Positions 62,284 through 64,000 of a stretch of 64,000 nt of DNA are shown here, one piece after another. The stretch covers positions 1,402,136 to 1,466,135 of the forward strand of contig NZ_KE136481.1 in NCBI RefSeq assembly GCF_000407185.1, given 5' to 3'. Both the position numbers and the translations under genes were made by a program. This DNA comes from Enterococcus malodoratus ATCC 43197 (GTDB lineage: Bacteria; Bacillota; Bacilli; Lactobacillales; Enterococcaceae). Positions within the stretch are counted from its first letter, which is position 1. Every line of letters begins with the position of its first letter. The notes below the pieces were generated by a model that was given only the letters and a program-made list of their open reading frames with translations, did no database searches and was not told the origin of the DNA.

Positions 62284-62937
62284 TTAACGAGATCGTTTCT
62301 TTATTTCTCCCATCGTCAGAGCAACGATCGGCAAATAATTGAAAACAAAGCTTAGCCGCTGCCAAAAACCTAATTGCTTAAAAATGACCAATTGATTCAG
62401 CTGCGGAATACGTGCCAAACCGTAAATAGCCGCAACAGTCAAACTTAAAAGCAATAGGACAAAATAACGTCGGCTTAATTCTCGCTTATTTTGCTTTTTA
62501 TAAATCAAATAAAGAAACAACGGAAAAAGCAGAAAACCAGCATAACCGATTCCCGATCCAATATTGTGGACCCAAGTCGAAAAATTCCACTGTGCATCCG
62601 CAGTGTCTACACTAAAAAGACCGGTGAAAATGCAGTCTCCAATTCCATAGGTACCAATCGCTGCGGCAGTCAGTCCGGCCAATGGACGCGATGTTTCTTT
62701 AAAGGTCGTATAAATAGCTGGTAAAGATAACGTGTAAAAGCAACCCGCAACCACCGACCAAATCAAAAAAGCTCCGCGAACCGGACTGCCGACATCACCA
62801 AACAAGCTCATTACAGCAGTCATCTGATGGAGTTCCGGATAAAAGATTCCCAATACATAGGGTGTCAAAAAATCACTGATGACACCTATTAACAAAAAAT
62901 GAAAGCCATATTTCTTCAAGACGTTCAATGTTCCCAT
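62284..62937 (-). CDS. DUF998-family membrane protein
   Basis: 217 residues with six hydrophobic segments. The pattern, FLLIGVISDFLTPYVLGIFY then SVVAGCFYTLSLPAIY, GTYGIGDCIFTGLFSVDT and VHNIGSGIGYAGFLLFPL, matches DUF998. Function unknown. Not linked by operon spacing to its neighbours. Confidence 0.75.
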   Translation of the reverse strand: MGTLNVLKKYGFHFLLIGVISDFLTPYVLGIFYPELHQMTAVMSLFGDVGSPVRGAFLIWSVVAGCFYTLSLPAIYTTFKETSRPLAGLTAAAIGTYGIGDCIFTGLFSVDTADAQWNFSTWVHNIGSGIGYAGFLLFPLFLYLIYKKQNKRELSRRYFVLLLLSLTVAAIYGLARIPQLNQLVIFKQLGFWQRLSFVFNYLPIVALTMGEIKKRSR

Positions 62938-63003
62938 CTCCTTAAATCTTAGCTAATACTATTTTAGCATTGAACTTCTTAACGAGAAAAAGAAACCCTT
63001 TGT

Positions 63004-63735
63004 TCAATTCAGGAGATAATGCAGCATTCGTTTCGGATCATCGTAAAACAGTTTCGTTTCTTTAAAGGCGATCGTTTCCTCCAAAGGCAGCTTTTCTAGC
63101 CCATCTTCTGAAAACTGATAGATCGTCGCATCAGGATAAGCCATCAGGATCGGAGAATGCGTAGCGATTATTAATTGACTGCCTGCCTGCACTAAACGAT
63201 GAATTTCCTGCAGCAAGGTATATTGCCGGCTAGTTGCTAATCCAGCTTCCGGCTCATCCAGTAAATAAAAACCTTCTTTGCCAAAACGATTTTCAATAAT
63301 CGTCAGCAGGCCTTCTCCATGCGAGCGGGTATGCAAAGATTTCCCTCCATAGGAAGCATACGCCACTTCGCCATCCTCTTCGGCCATATATTCCAATTCC
63401 GAAGCAACATTATAATACGTTTCTGATCGCAAGAAAAATTTGGATTTAGGAAGATTTCCCTTCCTGACTAAGCGAACCGATTCATGTAAGTTTGAATGAC
63501 TTTCGACCGTGTGAAACGTGAAATTTTGACTGCCGCCTTCCGGGTTAATCCCATATGCCACAGCGAGTGCTTCTAAAATCGTCGACTTGCCCGTCCCGTT
63601 GTCGCCAGATAAAAAAGTAACAGGACTATCAAACACCAAACTACCTTTATGCGCTATTTCTTGAATCGCAAAAACATCAAACGGGTAGCCTATTCCTTTT
63701 TTCATATTCGATAGTTTCAATTCATGAACAAACAT
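63004..63735 (-). CDS. AAA/ABC-like ATPase
   Basis: 243 residues. It has Walker A FLSGDNGTGKSTILEAL near residue 45, the signature-like SHGEGLL, Walker B FYLLDEPEAGL, and the H-loop IIATHSPIL. These belong to AAA-type ATPases similar to RecF/OLD-like and predicted ATP-binding proteins, not to a membrane transporter. It stands alone and its role is unknown. Confidence 0.83.
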   Translation of the reverse strand: MFVHELKLSNMKKGIGYPFDVFAIQEIAHKGSLVFDSPVTFLSGDNGTGKSTILEALAVAYGINPEGGSQNFTFHTVESHSNLHESVRLVRKGNLPKSKFFLRSETYYNVASELEYMAEEDGEVAYASYGGKSLHTRSHGEGLLTIIENRFGKEGFYLLDEPEAGLATSRQYTLLQEIHRLVQAGSQLIIATHSPILMAYPDATIYQFSEDGLEKLPLEETIAFKETKLFYDDPKRMLHYLLN

Positions 63736-63816
63736 TTAGTCACCTCCATTGAAGTTAGTCGATACTTTTATTCATCATACCTTAATCTTCAGCGAGAAAG
63801 AAAGTGCCCCTCAATA

Positions 63817-63860
63817 AAAAACCTTCGATCCATTTCAACATGAAATGAATCGAAGGTTTT
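63817..63860. terminator. Terminator of the truncated gene at the right edge
   Basis: AAAACCTTCGAT with its complement ATCGAAGGTTTT, and inner CATTTCA/TGAAATG arms. It follows the stop of the minus-strand gene at the edge. Confidence 0.8.
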
Positions 63861-63862
63861 AG

Positions 63863-64000
63863 TTAATCGACAATCAAACAGTTTAATGATTTGCCATATT
63901 CTTGTACCACAGTATCCGCAATTTCTTGATCGATTCTGCCTTCTTTTTCAAGCTGCTGAATCAATTGAATAATGTTGTCATTTTCTTTGCGCTCACTGAT
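63863..64000 (-). CDS. Truncated ORF, C-terminal 45 residues
   Basis: The minus-strand frame enters from the right edge and ends at TAA 63865-63863. The visible end reads ISERKENDNIIQLIQQLEKE then GRIDQEIADTVVQEYGKSLN and ends CLIVD. It is helical and charged, as in the tail of a larger protein. The family cannot be named from this part. Confidence 0.6.
   Translation of the reverse strand: MSERKENDNIIQLIQQLEKEGRIDQEIADTVVQEYGKSLNCLIVD

Overview
The window looks like chromosomal DNA of a low-GC, AT-rich Firmicute, most probably an Enterococcus. Gene starts are preceded by strong GGAGG-type ribosome sites, sugar genes carry PTS transporters and CcpA-type cre sites, and the citrate genes lie in the enterococcal order (oadH-oadD-oadB-citCDEFX-oadA, divergent from citH-citO-citG). 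The genus is inferred from gene order and protein resemblance; no rRNA or tRNA gene was seen, and no IS element, prophage or CRISPR array was recognised.

Layout. 1-9.4 kb: a truncated rhodanese lipoprotein, an ApbE flavin transferase, a three-gene plus-strand operon (ornithine cyclodeaminase/mu-crystallin-like protein, tautomerase, single-chain Fe-S L-serine dehydratase), a DacA-type D,D-carboxypeptidase that apparently starts at ATC, a YbaK-type deacylase, a LysR regulator, a TauE-type exporter and a PsiE protein. 9.5-20.7 kb: the complete citrate fermentation locus. On the minus strand are the Na+-pumping oxaloacetate decarboxylase subunits (including an unlisted 41-aa gamma-like protein) and citrate lyase with its ligase and CitX. 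On the plus strand are the CitMHS transporter, the GntR activator CitO and CitG. 20.6-23.2 kb: a divergent two-component pair.

23.3-46.8 kb: a carbohydrate island. It holds a fructose-family PTS with a GH38 alpha-mannosidase, a ROK kinase and a PRD activator; a mannose-6-phosphate isomerase/hexulose-phosphate (HPS-PHI) operon with a DeoR regulator; an isochorismatase-like protein; a second mannoside operon (EIIC, GH38, GH125, ROK kinase) with a GntR/UTRA regulator; and a GH1 6-phospho-glycosidase with its own GntR/UTRA regulator and EIIC. Each regulator is next to inverted or repeated sites that overlap recognisable promoters.

46.8-55 kb: a secreted DUF5648-repeat protein, a MerR regulator with a 19-bp-spacer promoter driving a frameshifted short-chain dehydrogenase, a membrane protein, a GT1 glycosyltransferase, an Asp/Glu racemase, a methyltransferase and a lipoprotein. 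55-62.1 kb: the most striking part, a sigma-54-controlled operon. An NtrC-type activator with a PAS domain precedes a near-perfect -24/-12 promoter with an upstream palindrome and Crp/Fnr-like sites. The operon encodes an acyl-CoA transferase, an OFA-type MFS carrier, an aromatic-amino-acid-lyase homologue that lacks the MIO-forming Ala-Ser-Gly triad, and a FabK-type flavin enoyl reductase. Together these could deaminate (or eliminate trimethylamine from) an imported amino-acid derivative, activate the unsaturated acid with CoA and reduce it. 62.2-64 kb: a DUF998 membrane protein, an ABC-like ATPase and a truncated ORF.
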